A stretch of DNA of 64,000 nt from a bacterium YEK0313 (GTDB taxonomy: Bacteria; Pseudomonadota; Alphaproteobacteria; Rhizobiales; Phreatobacteraceae), in the NCBI GenBank assembly GCA_000751295.2, contig CCMO02000001.1, positions 5,300,951 to 5,364,950 on the forward strand, in the 5' to 3' direction. Position numbers and translations under genes: made by a program. The notes under the pieces were generated by a model, which was given only the letters and a program-made list of their open reading frames with translations, had not been told where the DNA came from and made no database searches. This document shows positions 26,801-35,258 of this stretch, one piece after another; the stretch's first letter is position 1; each line of letters opens with the position of its first letter.

Positions 26801-27002
26801 CCTCACGCTGTTCATCACCCCGGTCATCTACATCCTGTTCGACGGCCTGAGCGATTGGTTCGGCGGGCGAGAGCGGGGGCGGGGCCACGGCGTCGGTCGG
26901 CCATGGAACCCCGGTGGAACAGCCGGTTTCGGCGGGCGGCGGCGGGGCCGGGGCCTGATGCGGCCGGGTGGCGCGGCGCCGCCCGGAAACGTATGGAAAT
27001 AA
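23805..27002 (+). CDS. RND efflux pump permease, MdtB/MdtC-like (HAE-1)
   Basis: This 1065-residue transporter has the N-terminal helix MLSELCIRRPVMTILLMVS, two large periplasmic loops and 12 membrane helices with the RND motif VGFVVDDAIVMLENI in helix 4, carrying the proton-relay Asp pair. GIVKKNAIMMVDFAIERR marks the second half. It exports drugs or similar amphiphiles with protons. It is 11 bases after the adaptor, so an operon. The last ~45 residues are Gly/Arg-rich and longer than usual. Confidence 0.93.
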   Translation: MLSELCIRRPVMTILLMVSFVAAGLFGYKQLPVAALPRVDFPTIQVTAQLPGASPETMAASVALTLEKQFSTIAGISSMTSTSSLGNTSIVLQFDLNRNIDGAALDVQSQISAVMRRLPVDMPTPPSFRKVNPADQPIIFLSIASDVAKLSDLDRFSNSAILPRISTLPGVAQVMVWGGQKYAVRIRADLDQLAARGLSVADLQNAIVNANSNRPVGSINEGSRSAILDATGPITRADDYRPIIVAWQSGAPVRVSDVATPIDSVENDRVAAWLDGKRSLIIAVQRQPDANTVDVVDRIRALLPQIQSEAPATYQIKVLNDRSETIRASIEDVEITLMIAGFLVVMVIWLFLKSARATVIPAIALPISLIGTFAGMYMLGHSIDNISLLALTLAVGFVVDDAIVMLENIMRHIEEGMEPFQAALVGSREVGFTIVSMTISLVAVFIPVLFMGGVVGRMFAEFGLVISMAILISGVVSLTLTPMLCSRMLKPIDHNARPALPLRLFERFFNGLTRSYAWAVGKVVNMPIIMVGVTIATFVVTFMLFRDIPKGFFPVEDNGLIVGRTLGPDDSSFAAMATRQQELAALLAKDPDIVSINSSVGTGGANTTQNSGSLFITLRAKPQRKASANEVIQRLRRMSTQVAGIQVFYQAIQSITVGAVQSRSQYQFTLQSPDLENLRHYATVLEGKIRGLPGILDVNSDLQMKARSAVIDVNRDAAARLGLTADQIRSALYSSFGVRQVSTIYAPEDAYQVILEADPKYNDTASMLRRLTVRTPTGTVVPLDAVATVREQPTALTVSHLAQLPAVTISFNLPPGVALSQAVERIEAATREVDLPATISTSFQGTAQVFQQAVANQGLLLFAAVLVIYIVLGILYESFIHPLTILSGLPSAGIGALLTLQIFGFDLSVIAMIGVVMLIGIVKKNAIMMVDFAIERRHRGVPAKEAIVEAAVLRFRPIMMTTLCALLGALPIAIGAGAGAELRQPLGLAVVGGLMMSQLLTLFITPVIYILFDGLSDWFGGRERGRGHGVGRPWNPGGTAGFGGRRRGRGLMRPGGAAPPGNVWK

Positions 27003-27069
27003 AGGCTTGCCCGATCTCGCGGCGTCGTGCGTTGACACGGCGCCGCTGGCGGCCTTACCCCTGTCGGCC

Positions 27070-27732
27070 ATGTCCGAGCGCCTTTCCCGCCGCATAGCGG
27101 TCATTGCCGATGACCACGGGCTCTACCGGATGGGCCTGGCCTTCACCCTGAAGGACCGGCTCGGTTTCGACGACGTCGAGGAAGCCGCCTCGCTCGACGA
27201 GGCCCTGGAAAAGCTCGGCGAGACCGACGATGTCGCCCTCGCCCTGTTCGACCTGTCCATGCCCGGAATGGAGAGCGCGGCAAGCCTTGCCGCGGTGCGG
27301 GAATGTTATCCCGGACTGCCGATCGCCGTCGTCAGCGGCTCGGAAGACCGCAAGGACGTGCTCGACGCCCTGGCCGCCGGGGTCAACGGCTTCGTGCCGA
27401 AGCGGCTGGCCGAGGACGACCTCGTCGCGGCGCTGCAGGCGGTGATCGGCGGCACCATCTTCGTGCCCGCCTCGCTCGCCAGCGCCATGCCGCGTCCGGC
27501 GCAGCCCGCGCCGGCGGCCGAGCCCGCGGCCGACCTCAACCGCCTCACCCCGCGCCAGCGCGACGTGCTGGAGCTGCTGCTGCAGGGCCAGTCGAACAAG
27601 GAGATCGCCCGCGCGCTCGACCTTGGCCACGGCACTGTCAAGATCCACATGGCCGCGCTGTTCCGCCATCTCGGCGTGCGCAACCGCGCCGCCGCCGTGG
27701 CCGCGGCATCGGCCCTCCTGCATCAGGAGTGA
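27070..27732 (+). CDS. NarL/LuxR-type response regulator
   Basis: The 220-residue protein has a receiver domain (acidic residues at 14-15, phosphoacceptor Asp61 in LFDLSMPG, Lys111 in VPKRL) and a C-terminal LuxR helix-turn-helix (LTPRQRDVLELLLQGQSNKE, then GHGTVKIHMAALF). The ATG at 27070 starts MSERLSRR; longer frames add a tail without a ribosome site. TTGACA at 27033-27038 could be its -35, but the -10 is poor. It converges with the hybrid kinase 245 bases away, its probable partner. Confidence 0.88.
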   Translation: MSERLSRRIAVIADDHGLYRMGLAFTLKDRLGFDDVEEAASLDEALEKLGETDDVALALFDLSMPGMESAASLAAVRECYPGLPIAVVSGSEDRKDVLDALAAGVNGFVPKRLAEDDLVAALQAVIGGTIFVPASLASAMPRPAQPAPAAEPAADLNRLTPRQRDVLELLLQGQSNKEIARALDLGHGTVKIHMAALFRHLGVRNRAAAVAAASALLHQE

Positions 27733-27763
27733 TGCGGCTCGGTCGAGGCCTTGCGGCGTGGCT

Positions 27764-27939
27764 GGCCCTGGTTCGAGGGTCGTCGTCGGATCGCACTGCG
27801 CCGTCAGGCATGGCAGAGAGCGAGCTCGTGAAGCCAATCGCGCGAAGAGCCCGCTTGCACCGGTACTGATGCAGCACCCTTCCAGGCCTCATGGTGAGGT
27901 GCCGGCGCCCTGGCGCGGGTCTCGAACCACGACCGCCCG
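27764..27939. repeat. Palindromic dispersed repeat, copy B (between response regulator and kinase)
   Basis: The right arm is well kept (GCCTCATGGTGAGGTG at 27885-27900, TCTCGAACCACGACCG near 27920-27936); the left arm is reduced to CCCTGGTTCGAGGGT. It lies between two convergent genes where a terminator is expected. Confidence 0.7.
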
Positions 27940-27977
27940 ATATGCAGGCCCTTCGGCTGGCCCGGCCCCCCAGAAAG

Positions 27978-30290
27978 TCACGCCGCGACGAGGCGGGCGA
28001 CGGTCGCTCTCAGCGCCGGCACGGCGACCGGCTTGGTCAGCCAGGCGACGCCGCTCGCCTGCAGCCGGGCCAGCGTCGTCGGATCGGTCGCGCCGGTCAC
28101 GATCAGCGCCGGCAGCTTGCCCGCCCTGCCCTGCTGCCAGCGGCTGACCAGGTCGAGCCCGTCGACCCCGTGGTCGAGCTGCAGGTCGATCACCGCGAGA
28201 TCGACCGGCCCGACCGCCGCCAGCGCCCGCGTCGCCTCCGCCGCGCTGCTCGCGGCGGTGACAGTCGCCCCGTCATCCCGCAGCGTGCGCGCCAGCGCGT
28301 CGACGATCATCGGTTCGTCGTCGAGCACCAGGATGTGGCGGCCGGCCAGCGACACGCCGGCCTCCGCCGCCTTCGGCTCGGCCGCCCGCGGCTCGCTCGC
28401 CGCGATCGGCAGCTCGACGCGGAACACGGTGCCGCCGCCGGGATGGCTCGCCACGCTGATGTGATGGCCGAGCAGGTTGCACAGGCGCCGGACGATGGAC
28501 AGGCCGAGCCCGATCCCGTCGTTCTGGCCGTGGGCGGCCTCCTTCGCCCGCTCGAACTCGTCGAAGATCCGGTCCCGGTCCTCCTCGGGAACGCCGGAGC
28601 CGGTATCGTGGATCTCCAGCACCGCCACCTGGCCGCGCCGGCGCACGCCGACCAGGACGCCGCCGGCGGCCGTGAACTTCAGGGCATTGCCGACCAGGTT
28701 GCGCAGCACCGTCTCGATTAGGATCGGGTCGCTGGTCACGGCGAGATGCGAGGGCACCAGCCGGAATTCCAGGCCATGTGCGGCGGCCTGGGCACGGAAG
28801 CCGGCGGCGACGCGCTCCAGGACATCGCCGATCACGAAGACGCGCGGCTCGGCGACGACGATGCCGGCATCGAGCCTCGACACGTCGAGCAGGGCGTTGA
28901 ACATGTCCTGTAGCGAACTGAGCGTCGTCTCCATATTGGCGACGAGGCGGCGCGGCTCGTCGCCGCTGACCCGGCGGGCGAGCGCGCTGGCGAACAGCGA
29001 GAGCGCATGCAGCGGCTGGCGCAGGTCGTGGCTCGCCGCCGCCAGGAAGCGCGATTTCGCGGCGGTGGCGGCGACGGCGTCGTCGCGCGCAAGGCTCAGC
29101 GCGCGGTTCGCCGCCTCCAGTTCGGCGGTGCGCTCGGCAACCCGCACCTCCAGCGTATTGGCGAGATGGCGCAGTGCCTCCTCGTTGTCGGACAGGCGGT
29201 CGATCATGGCCTGCAGCGAGGCGGCAAGCGAAACCACCTCCTTCGAGGAGGATTGCGGCACCTCGATCACCACGCCGTCGAGTGCGTCGGCAAGGCCGAC
29301 CCGGTCGGCGCGCGCGGCGATGGCCTGAAGCGGGCTGGCGATGCGGCCGGCCACCCACCAGCCCGCCATCATGACGAGCAGGCCGACGAAGCCGCCCGCC
29401 GCGATGATCTGCCGGCGCAGGGTGTCGACCGGCGCGAAGGCGATCTCGGCATTGGAGGTGACGACGATCTGCCAGCCGAGGCCGTCGACGCCGCGCCCGC
29501 CAGCGGCGCGGCTGGTACCGATCAGCAGCGCCTTGCCGTCGGGCATGCTTTCGATCTCGAAACCGTCGGCCCGCTGGGCGATCGCCTGGGTGAGGCTCGG
29601 ATCGAGCCGGTTGTGATCGCCGACGATCACCCGGCCGTCGCGGTCGAGCACCATCACCTCGATATCGGACTGGCGCTCGCGCCAGCGGCCGATGAGCGAG
29701 CGCCGGAGATGGCCGAGCCAGTCCCAGTTGATCAGCATGCCGAGACGGCCGACCACCTGGCCGTCGGCATCGCGGACATTGGAGCCGAGCTCGATCACCC
29801 GCTCGCCCGTCGGCGTCAGCGATTGCGGCCGCTGGGTGCGTTCATCGGCATGGCGTGCCCGCTCGCGGGCCGAACGGAACCAGAGCCGGCCGCTGACATT
29901 GGCCCCCTCGTCGATGCCGCCGGCGGCGACCGTCACCCGGCCGCTCGTATCGGCGAACCCGACCCAGACCACCTCGTCGAAATTGGCCTTGAACCGGTCG
30001 AGCAGCGCGCGCCGGATCGCATAGGAGCCGGCCGGGTCGGTGAAGACGGGAATGGTGGCGATGGTGCGGGCGTTGCGCCAGCGCTCGTAGACGTCGCTTT
30101 CCAGCGCCTCGCGCATATAGGAGGCAAGATCCGCCAGCGAGCGGCCGATCGAGCGCTGCGCCTCGCGCGTCGCGGTCCAGACCACGACGGCGGTGACGCT
30201 GAGGATCAGCGCGGCGGTCAGCACGCCGAGCGTGCCGGTCAGGATGCCGCGCAGTCCCGGGCGTGCGAATGGCGTGGCTGAAATGCCCAT
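27978..30290 (-). CDS. Hybrid sensor histidine kinase with periplasmic Cache-like domain
   Basis: This 770-residue protein has a membrane helix at ~17-40, a periplasmic Cache-like sensor (~45-290), a second helix (~295-315), a HAMP-like linker, a coiled coil (~365-405), a phosphoacceptor domain with His421 in FLAAASHDLRQPLHAL, an ATPase domain (NLVGNALKFT, GIGLGLSIVRRL) and a C-terminal receiver (VLDDEP, Asp in VIDLQLDHG). Such kinases usually pair with a NarL-type regulator, here the convergent gene. The signal is unknown. No clear ribosome site precedes the ATG. Confidence 0.9.
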   Translation of the reverse strand: MGISATPFARPGLRGILTGTLGVLTAALILSVTAVVVWTATREAQRSIGRSLADLASYMREALESDVYERWRNARTIATIPVFTDPAGSYAIRRALLDRFKANFDEVVWVGFADTSGRVTVAAGGIDEGANVSGRLWFRSARERARHADERTQRPQSLTPTGERVIELGSNVRDADGQVVGRLGMLINWDWLGHLRRSLIGRWRERQSDIEVMVLDRDGRVIVGDHNRLDPSLTQAIAQRADGFEIESMPDGKALLIGTSRAAGGRGVDGLGWQIVVTSNAEIAFAPVDTLRRQIIAAGGFVGLLVMMAGWWVAGRIASPLQAIAARADRVGLADALDGVVIEVPQSSSKEVVSLAASLQAMIDRLSDNEEALRHLANTLEVRVAERTAELEAANRALSLARDDAVAATAAKSRFLAAASHDLRQPLHALSLFASALARRVSGDEPRRLVANMETTLSSLQDMFNALLDVSRLDAGIVVAEPRVFVIGDVLERVAAGFRAQAAAHGLEFRLVPSHLAVTSDPILIETVLRNLVGNALKFTAAGGVLVGVRRRGQVAVLEIHDTGSGVPEEDRDRIFDEFERAKEAAHGQNDGIGLGLSIVRRLCNLLGHHISVASHPGGGTVFRVELPIAASEPRAAEPKAAEAGVSLAGRHILVLDDEPMIVDALARTLRDDGATVTAASSAAEATRALAAVGPVDLAVIDLQLDHGVDGLDLVSRWQQGRAGKLPALIVTGATDPTTLARLQASGVAWLTKPVAVPALRATVARLVAA

Positions 30291-30396
30291 CGATCGAGTG
30301 TCGCGCGTTGCGGCAGGGCCGTCAAAGCCCTGCGCGCGCGGCGCGTTGCGCCACGGGCAGCCGTCCCGTGCGGAGGACGCAGACCCCGTGCCGAAA

Positions 30397-31512
30397 TCAG
30401 GCTTTCAGGGACATGATCAGGCCGGCCGAGGGCGAGATCCGCCCTTCCAGCATGTCGTGATAGGCGGCCTTGATCGCCTCGGGGCCGTGATGGTCCTCGA
30501 CCGTCAGCCAGTCGTCGACCGAGGCCGCCAGCTCCGTCCAGACGCCGGCGAACCGCTGGTCGAGACCGCCGGGGCCCCAGTCGGCCGCGCGCTTGGCGAT
30601 CTGGTCGGGCGCGAAGAAGAAGGTCGGCCGCGCGCCGGGCAGTTCCATGCGGCGGGCGAGGCCCTCCCAATGGGTACCGCCGACGCGGCACGAATATTTG
30701 ATATTGTCGCCGAAATGCCGGTGCACGCGGGTCAGGAGATCGGCGCTGCCGGCCATGTCGACATAGACGGTCGGGACCGCGGCATCGAGGCTCTCGATCG
30801 CGTCATAGGTCACCACCCTGTCGAAATAGCCGACGCTCTCGACGAAGGCGCCGTTGACCGGCGAGGTCAGGCCGAGAACCGGCACGTCCCGCGCGGCCAG
30901 GCGCCGGTGGCAGAAGGCGAGGCCGAGCGAGGTCTTGGACGAGGCGCTCGAGACCAGCACCTGGCGCGCGCCGAAAAAGCCGTTGTCCTCGAGGAAATCG
31001 GCGATCAGGAACGAGGTGACCACCAGCGGCTTCAGGATCATCTGGATGCTTTCGCCCGAGCGGGTATAGGCCGGGTCGTGCGCGACGCGATCGTAGCTGT
31101 TGTAGACCGCCGGCAGCTTGGCGCGGTGCGGGCTGACGTCGACGAAGCGGCGCGGCGACAGGCGCCCCGGCTCGACCACGAGATGGGTCGACATCGGAAA
31201 ATAGCCGTAGACCCGCTCGCCGACGGTGAGGCCGTCGGCGCCGGATGCCACGACATCGGCGAAACCCCAGACCGGCACCCGGCCGAAGCCCTGGCCGGCG
31301 GGGAAGAAGTCCCAGTAGGACATCTGGTCGCCGAAGGCGGCATAGGTGATGTTGTTGGCGGTCAGCGCGAAATGGTCGATCGCCAGCACCGCCTTGCCTG
31401 CGGCGGTCACGGCGGCGACGTCGATCTCCTCGGTGACGACCCGCGACTGGCGGAGATCCGCCCGGCCGACCTCCAGGCTCGTGGCGCGCAGCACTGTCGC
31501 AGGCTCGGTCAT
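30397..31512 (-). CDS. DUF2855-family protein
   Basis: The 371-residue protein matches DUF2855, a family distantly like medium-chain quinone oxidoreductases: an N-terminal GroES-like part (FALTANNITYAAFGD) and a nucleotide-fold region with VLVSSASSKTSLGLAF where the usual glycine-rich loop would be. No enzyme activity is established for the family as far as I know. It follows the AidB-like gene by 46 bases on the same strand and may act on the same acyl chain or aldehyde. Confidence 0.75.
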   Translation of the reverse strand: MTEPATVLRATSLEVGRADLRQSRVVTEEIDVAAVTAAGKAVLAIDHFALTANNITYAAFGDQMSYWDFFPAGQGFGRVPVWGFADVVASGADGLTVGERVYGYFPMSTHLVVEPGRLSPRRFVDVSPHRAKLPAVYNSYDRVAHDPAYTRSGESIQMILKPLVVTSFLIADFLEDNGFFGARQVLVSSASSKTSLGLAFCHRRLAARDVPVLGLTSPVNGAFVESVGYFDRVVTYDAIESLDAAVPTVYVDMAGSADLLTRVHRHFGDNIKYSCRVGGTHWEGLARRMELPGARPTFFFAPDQIAKRAADWGPGGLDQRFAGVWTELAASVDDWLTVEDHHGPEAIKAAYHDMLEGRISPSAGLIMSLKA

Positions 31513-31558
31513 GCTCGGGATCTTTCCTTCGAATGTGAGATTGCGGGCCGCCTTCCGC

Positions 31559-33208
31559 TCAGGCGGCCGGGACGGTTGCGACGCGCTTCAGGATGGCATC
31601 GATGTCGCTGCCTTGCGGCAGGATGCCGAAGGACCGGCCGCCGTCGCCGGCGATGCGGGTGGCGACGAAGGTATCGGCCACCGCCCGCGGCGCGTGCCGG
31701 ATGAGCAGGCTCGCCTGCAGGCTGAGCGCCATGCGCTCGGCGAATTGCCGCGCCTGTCCCTCCTGCGGCACATGGCGCAGGCCCGCGGCGAGGTCGTCGA
31801 CATAGCGGTCGAGCCGGGAGTCGACGCCGCGCGCCAGGCCGATCTCGTGCTGGAAGACGTCCCGTGCCGCCGGCTCCTTCATCAGCGTGCGCAGGATGTC
31901 GAGGGCGATGACATTGCCCGAGCCTTCCCAGATCGCGTTCAGCGGCGCCTCGCGGTAGAGCCGCGGCAGCGGGCTTTCCTCGACATAGCCGGCACCGCCA
32001 TGGCACTCCATGCATTCGTAGACGAAGTTCGGATTGCGCTTGGTCAGCCAGTACTTGCCGACGGCGACGGCGAGCCGCGCGAAGGCCTTTTCCTGCTCGC
32101 TCGTGCCCGAGAAGGCGCGCGCCACCCGCATGGTGAGTGCGGCCGCCGCCTCGTATTCGACCGCGAGGTCCGCGATCACCGCGCGCATCACCGGCTGGTC
32201 GATCAGCGTCTTCTGGAACGCCCGGCGGTGGCTGACATGATGATGGGCCTGCGCCAGAGCCATGCGCATGATGCCGAGCGTGCCGGCCATGGTGTCGAGC
32301 CGGGTGTGGTGCACCATGTCGATGATGACGGAGACGCCGCGGCCCTCTTCGCCGAGCAGGCGCGCATAGGTGTCGTGGTATTCGATCTCGCTCGAGGCGT
32401 TCGACTTGTTGCCGAGCTTGTCCTTCAGCCGCATGACGTGCAGCGTGTTGCGCGAGCCGTCGGGCAGGATGCGCGGCACCAGGAAACAGGACAGGCCCCG
32501 CTCGGTATTGGCGAGCGTCAGGAAGCCGTCCGACATCGGCGCCGAGCAGAACCACTTGTGGCCGACGAGACGATAGGCCTCGCCGTCGCGCCGGGCCTTG
32601 GTCGAATTGGCCCTGACGTCGCTGCCGCCCTGCTTCTCGGTCATCGCCATGCCGACGGTGACGCCGGCCTTGTCGGCGATCGGCCGCAGCGGACCATCGT
32701 AGCGTCCCTCGACGATCTTCGGCAGCCAGGGCCCGGAGACATCGGGCTGGTGGCGCAGCGCCGGCACGCTCGCATAGGTCATGCTGATCGGGCACATCAC
32801 GCCCTGCTCGGCCTCGGTGAACAGCGCCAGCGCCGCGGCATGGGCGACATGGCTGCCCGCCCGGTCCTCGGCCCAGGCGATGGAGTGGATGCGATGGCGC
32901 ATCGCGATCTCCATCAGCCGGTGATAGGCCGGGTGGAAGCGCACCTCGTCGATGCGCCGGCCATAGCGGTCGAAGACGGTCAGCTCCGGCGGATAGCGGT
33001 TCGCCTCCTCGCCGAGCGCCAGCACCTCCTCCGAGCCCATTTCGGCGCCGAGCGCGGCGAGCGGGGCCTCCACCCATTCGCCGCCCTCGCGCCGGGCCGC
33101 CTCGCGCAGCACGGGATCGGACAGGAACAGGTTGCGGCCGGCGAATTCGGGCGGCTGGTTGGTCACCTCGTGGGTGATCAGATGGGTCGCGGGGGCGTGG
33201 CGCGGCAT
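31559..33208 (-). CDS. Acyl-CoA dehydrogenase family protein, AidB-like
   Basis: This 549-residue flavoprotein matches AidB in length and in motifs: MTEKQGGSDVRANSTKA and VGHKWFCSAPMSDGFL in the beta domain, and YECMECHGGAGYVEESPLPR and EGSGNVIALDILR in the C-terminal helical domain. AidB of E. coli is induced in the adaptive response to alkylation, binds DNA and has weak isovaleryl-CoA dehydrogenase activity. No ada or alk gene is near, so a catabolic role is equally possible. The start at 33208 (MPRHAPATHL) is preceded by GGAG; the frame is open further upstream but unlike the family. Confidence 0.85.
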   Translation of the reverse strand: MPRHAPATHLITHEVTNQPPEFAGRNLFLSDPVLREAARREGGEWVEAPLAALGAEMGSEEVLALGEEANRYPPELTVFDRYGRRIDEVRFHPAYHRLMEIAMRHRIHSIAWAEDRAGSHVAHAAALALFTEAEQGVMCPISMTYASVPALRHQPDVSGPWLPKIVEGRYDGPLRPIADKAGVTVGMAMTEKQGGSDVRANSTKARRDGEAYRLVGHKWFCSAPMSDGFLTLANTERGLSCFLVPRILPDGSRNTLHVMRLKDKLGNKSNASSEIEYHDTYARLLGEEGRGVSVIIDMVHHTRLDTMAGTLGIMRMALAQAHHHVSHRRAFQKTLIDQPVMRAVIADLAVEYEAAAALTMRVARAFSGTSEQEKAFARLAVAVGKYWLTKRNPNFVYECMECHGGAGYVEESPLPRLYREAPLNAIWEGSGNVIALDILRTLMKEPAARDVFQHEIGLARGVDSRLDRYVDDLAAGLRHVPQEGQARQFAERMALSLQASLLIRHAPRAVADTFVATRIAGDGGRSFGILPQGSDIDAILKRVATVPAA

Positions 33209-33339
33209 GGCCTGGTTCTCCGCAGGGCTGCTTTTTCGAGGCAAAGCTTGCCACGGAAAAACAGCGCCGACCATAGGTTGCGGATCGGCCGAAGGATGAA
33301 GGGGTCTGCGCCGGCCTTCATCGGGCACATTGCACGGAG

Positions 33340-33375
33340 GCCGGCCGCGGTTAGCGCCTCGAACCACCGCAGGCC
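33340..33375. repeat. Degenerate fragment of the dispersed repeat
   Basis: CGCCTCGAACCACCGC resembles the right outer arm of the palindromic repeat. The rest of the element is missing, so this is at best a remnant. Confidence 0.3.
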
Positions 33376-33408
33376 ACCATGCAATTCAACAATACATCAT
33401 TCCGGAAG

Positions 33409-33432
33409 GGCCGCGCGCCGGAGCGCGCGGCC
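33409..33432 (-). terminator. GC-rich hairpin after the TRAP binding-protein gene
   Basis: A perfect ten-base-pair stem (GGCCGCGCGC / GCGCGCGGCC) with a four-base loop lies nine bases after the stop codon. No U-run follows, so termination is probable but not certain. Confidence 0.45.
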
Positions 33433-33440
33433 GGATCGCG

Positions 33441-34535
33441 TCAGCGGCCCTGCATCTGCGCCTGCGCCGAAACGAAGGCGTCGAACGGCAGTTCGGCGAC
33501 GCGGAACCAGACCTGCTCCTTGCGCCAGTAGGGCAGCCAGGAGTCGTAGAACTTCTTGAAGTTCGGGTTGGACGCGGCCAGTTCCCCATAGAGCGCCATG
33601 GCCTCCTTGAAGGCGGCCTGCATGACGTCCTGCGGGAAGCCCTTCAGCTCGGCGCCGGCGGCGACCAGGCGATAGAGCGCATCCGGGTTCTGGTTGTCGT
33701 ATTTGGCGACGCTGAGCGTCAGCGTCTCCGCGCAGGCCGCTTCCAGCACCGCCCGGTAATGCGCCGGCAAGCCGTTCCACTTCTCCATGTTGACGAAGAA
33801 GGAGACGTTGGCGCAGCCCTCCCACCAGCCGGGATAGTAGTAATATTTGGCGACCTTCTGGAAGCCGAGCTTCTCGTCGTCGTGCGGGCCGGAGAACTCC
33901 GCCGCGTCGATCGTGCCGCGCTCGAGCGCCGCGTAGATGTCGCCGCCGCCGATCTGCTGCGGCACGACGCCGAGCCGGGCCATGATGGTGCCGCCGATGC
34001 CGGCAATGCGCATCTTCAGGCCTTTGAGATCGGCGACCGACTTGATCTCCTTGCGGAACCAGCCGCCCATCTGCGCGCCGGTATTGCCCGAGGGGATGAC
34101 ATGGACGTTGTAGCCCTTCATGAAATCGCGCACGAGCTCGAGGCCGCCCTGATAGAGCCAGGCGTTCTGCTGGCGCGTATTGAGGCCGAAGGGCAGCGAG
34201 GTGTCGAAGGCGAAGGCCGGATCCTTGCCGATATAGAAGCTCGACAGGGTGTGGCTGCATTCGACCGTGCCGTTCTGCACCGCGTCGAGCGCCTGCAGCG
34301 CCGGCACGATCTCGCCGGCCGCGAAGGTCTGGATCTGGAACTGGTTGTCGGTCGCCTCGGCGACGCGCTTGGCCAGATGGGTCGAGAGACCGTAGAGCGT
34401 GTCGAGATTTTTCGGATAGCTCGACGTCAGGCGCCAGGAAATCTTCGGGTTCGACTGGGCGACCGCCGGCGCTGCGACGGCGGCGACGGCGCCGGTCGCG
34501 ATACCCGAGGTCTTGATGAAATTGCGGCGGTCCAT
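33441..34535 (-). CDS. TRAP transporter substrate-binding protein, DctP/TakP family
   Basis: This 364-residue protein has a twin-arginine signal peptide (MDRRNFIKTSGIA, cleavage after AVAQ) and the DctP fold, with WRLTSSYPKNLDTLYG, the conserved Arg in KMRIAGIGG and GGGDIYAALERGTIDAAEF. TakP-type proteins bind alpha-keto acids. No DctQ or DctM membrane gene is next to it, so it is an orphan binding protein. The start at 34535 has GAGGA upstream; the ATG at 34580 would put an odd tail before the Tat motif. Confidence 0.9.
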   Translation of the reverse strand: MDRRNFIKTSGIATGAVAAVAAPAVAQSNPKISWRLTSSYPKNLDTLYGLSTHLAKRVAEATDNQFQIQTFAAGEIVPALQALDAVQNGTVECSHTLSSFYIGKDPAFAFDTSLPFGLNTRQQNAWLYQGGLELVRDFMKGYNVHVIPSGNTGAQMGGWFRKEIKSVADLKGLKMRIAGIGGTIMARLGVVPQQIGGGDIYAALERGTIDAAEFSGPHDDEKLGFQKVAKYYYYPGWWEGCANVSFFVNMEKWNGLPAHYRAVLEAACAETLTLSVAKYDNQNPDALYRLVAAGAELKGFPQDVMQAAFKEAMALYGELAASNPNFKKFYDSWLPYWRKEQVWFRVAELPFDAFVSAQAQMQGR

Positions 34536-34791
34536 GGTGTTCCTCGTAACGAAGCCGCCTCGTTCTGGCCGCGCCCGCATGGGGCCGCCGCCACCGGCGG
34601 AGGCCGGAACCTAGCCGGTTTCGCGCGCCCGGGCCATGGGGCGCGGCTTCGGGCCTGTCATGAAGGCCATGACGGCCTCGCCGTGCCGCTGGCTCCGGCG
34701 AAGAACCGCGTCCATGACCTCGCAGGTCATGGACCGCTTGGGGGTCCGGCTGCCACCAAGGCGCGCCATCCCGTCACCGGAGCCCACGACC

Positions 34792-35118
34792 ATGGCCGTC
34801 ACCTATACGATCGTCCTCGCCCTGAAGCCCGGCCGGGCCGAAGCCTTCCTCTCGCTGCTGACGCCGGTCATTGACGCCATGCGCGCGGAGCCGAGCTTCA
34901 TCAATGCTGTGCTGCACCGCGATCCGGCCGATCCCGACCGCTTCCTGCTCTACGAAACCTGGGCGGACGCGACCGAGCTCGCCGAGGTCCAGATGCACCG
35001 CCCTTATCGCGCCGCCTACTGGCAGGCCTTGCCCGACCTGCTGCGCGAAGAGCGTGATATTGCCGCCTGGCAACCGCTGCGCGCCGATTTCGGACGGGCG
35101 ACGGTTGCAAACCGGTAA
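34792..35118 (+). CDS. ABM-domain (antibiotic biosynthesis monooxygenase fold) protein
   Basis: The 108-residue protein has the compact ferredoxin-like ABM fold: VTYTIVLALKPGRAEAF, the Glu/Asn/His region EPSFINAVLHRDPADPDRF and FLLYETWAD. Members act as cofactor-free monooxygenases on quinols or polyketides, or degrade heme, but many are uncharacterised. The start is the ATG at 34792; longer frames have no family similarity. It is divergent from the TRAP gene and stands alone. Confidence 0.75.
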   Translation: MAVTYTIVLALKPGRAEAFLSLLTPVIDAMRAEPSFINAVLHRDPADPDRFLLYETWADATELAEVQMHRPYRAAYWQALPDLLREERDIAAWQPLRADFGRATVANR

Positions 35119-35258
35119 CCGTCGCGCCGCATGGCACCTCGCGGTTGAGGCCCTGTCTTCCTGCGCCGAAACACATTATCAATGCGCCCCTGAGATGGAT
35201 GCCACGTTGCAAGAGCCGGCCTTCGGTGCGGCCGGCTGCGGAATGTGAAGGCACTGCC

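Noticed and set aside
23583..27104. A 1173-codon minus-strand frame opposite the RND genes
   Set aside because: Its composition (Asp, Arg, Gly, His-rich, no domains) is typical of antisense frames; both plus-strand genes are unmistakable.
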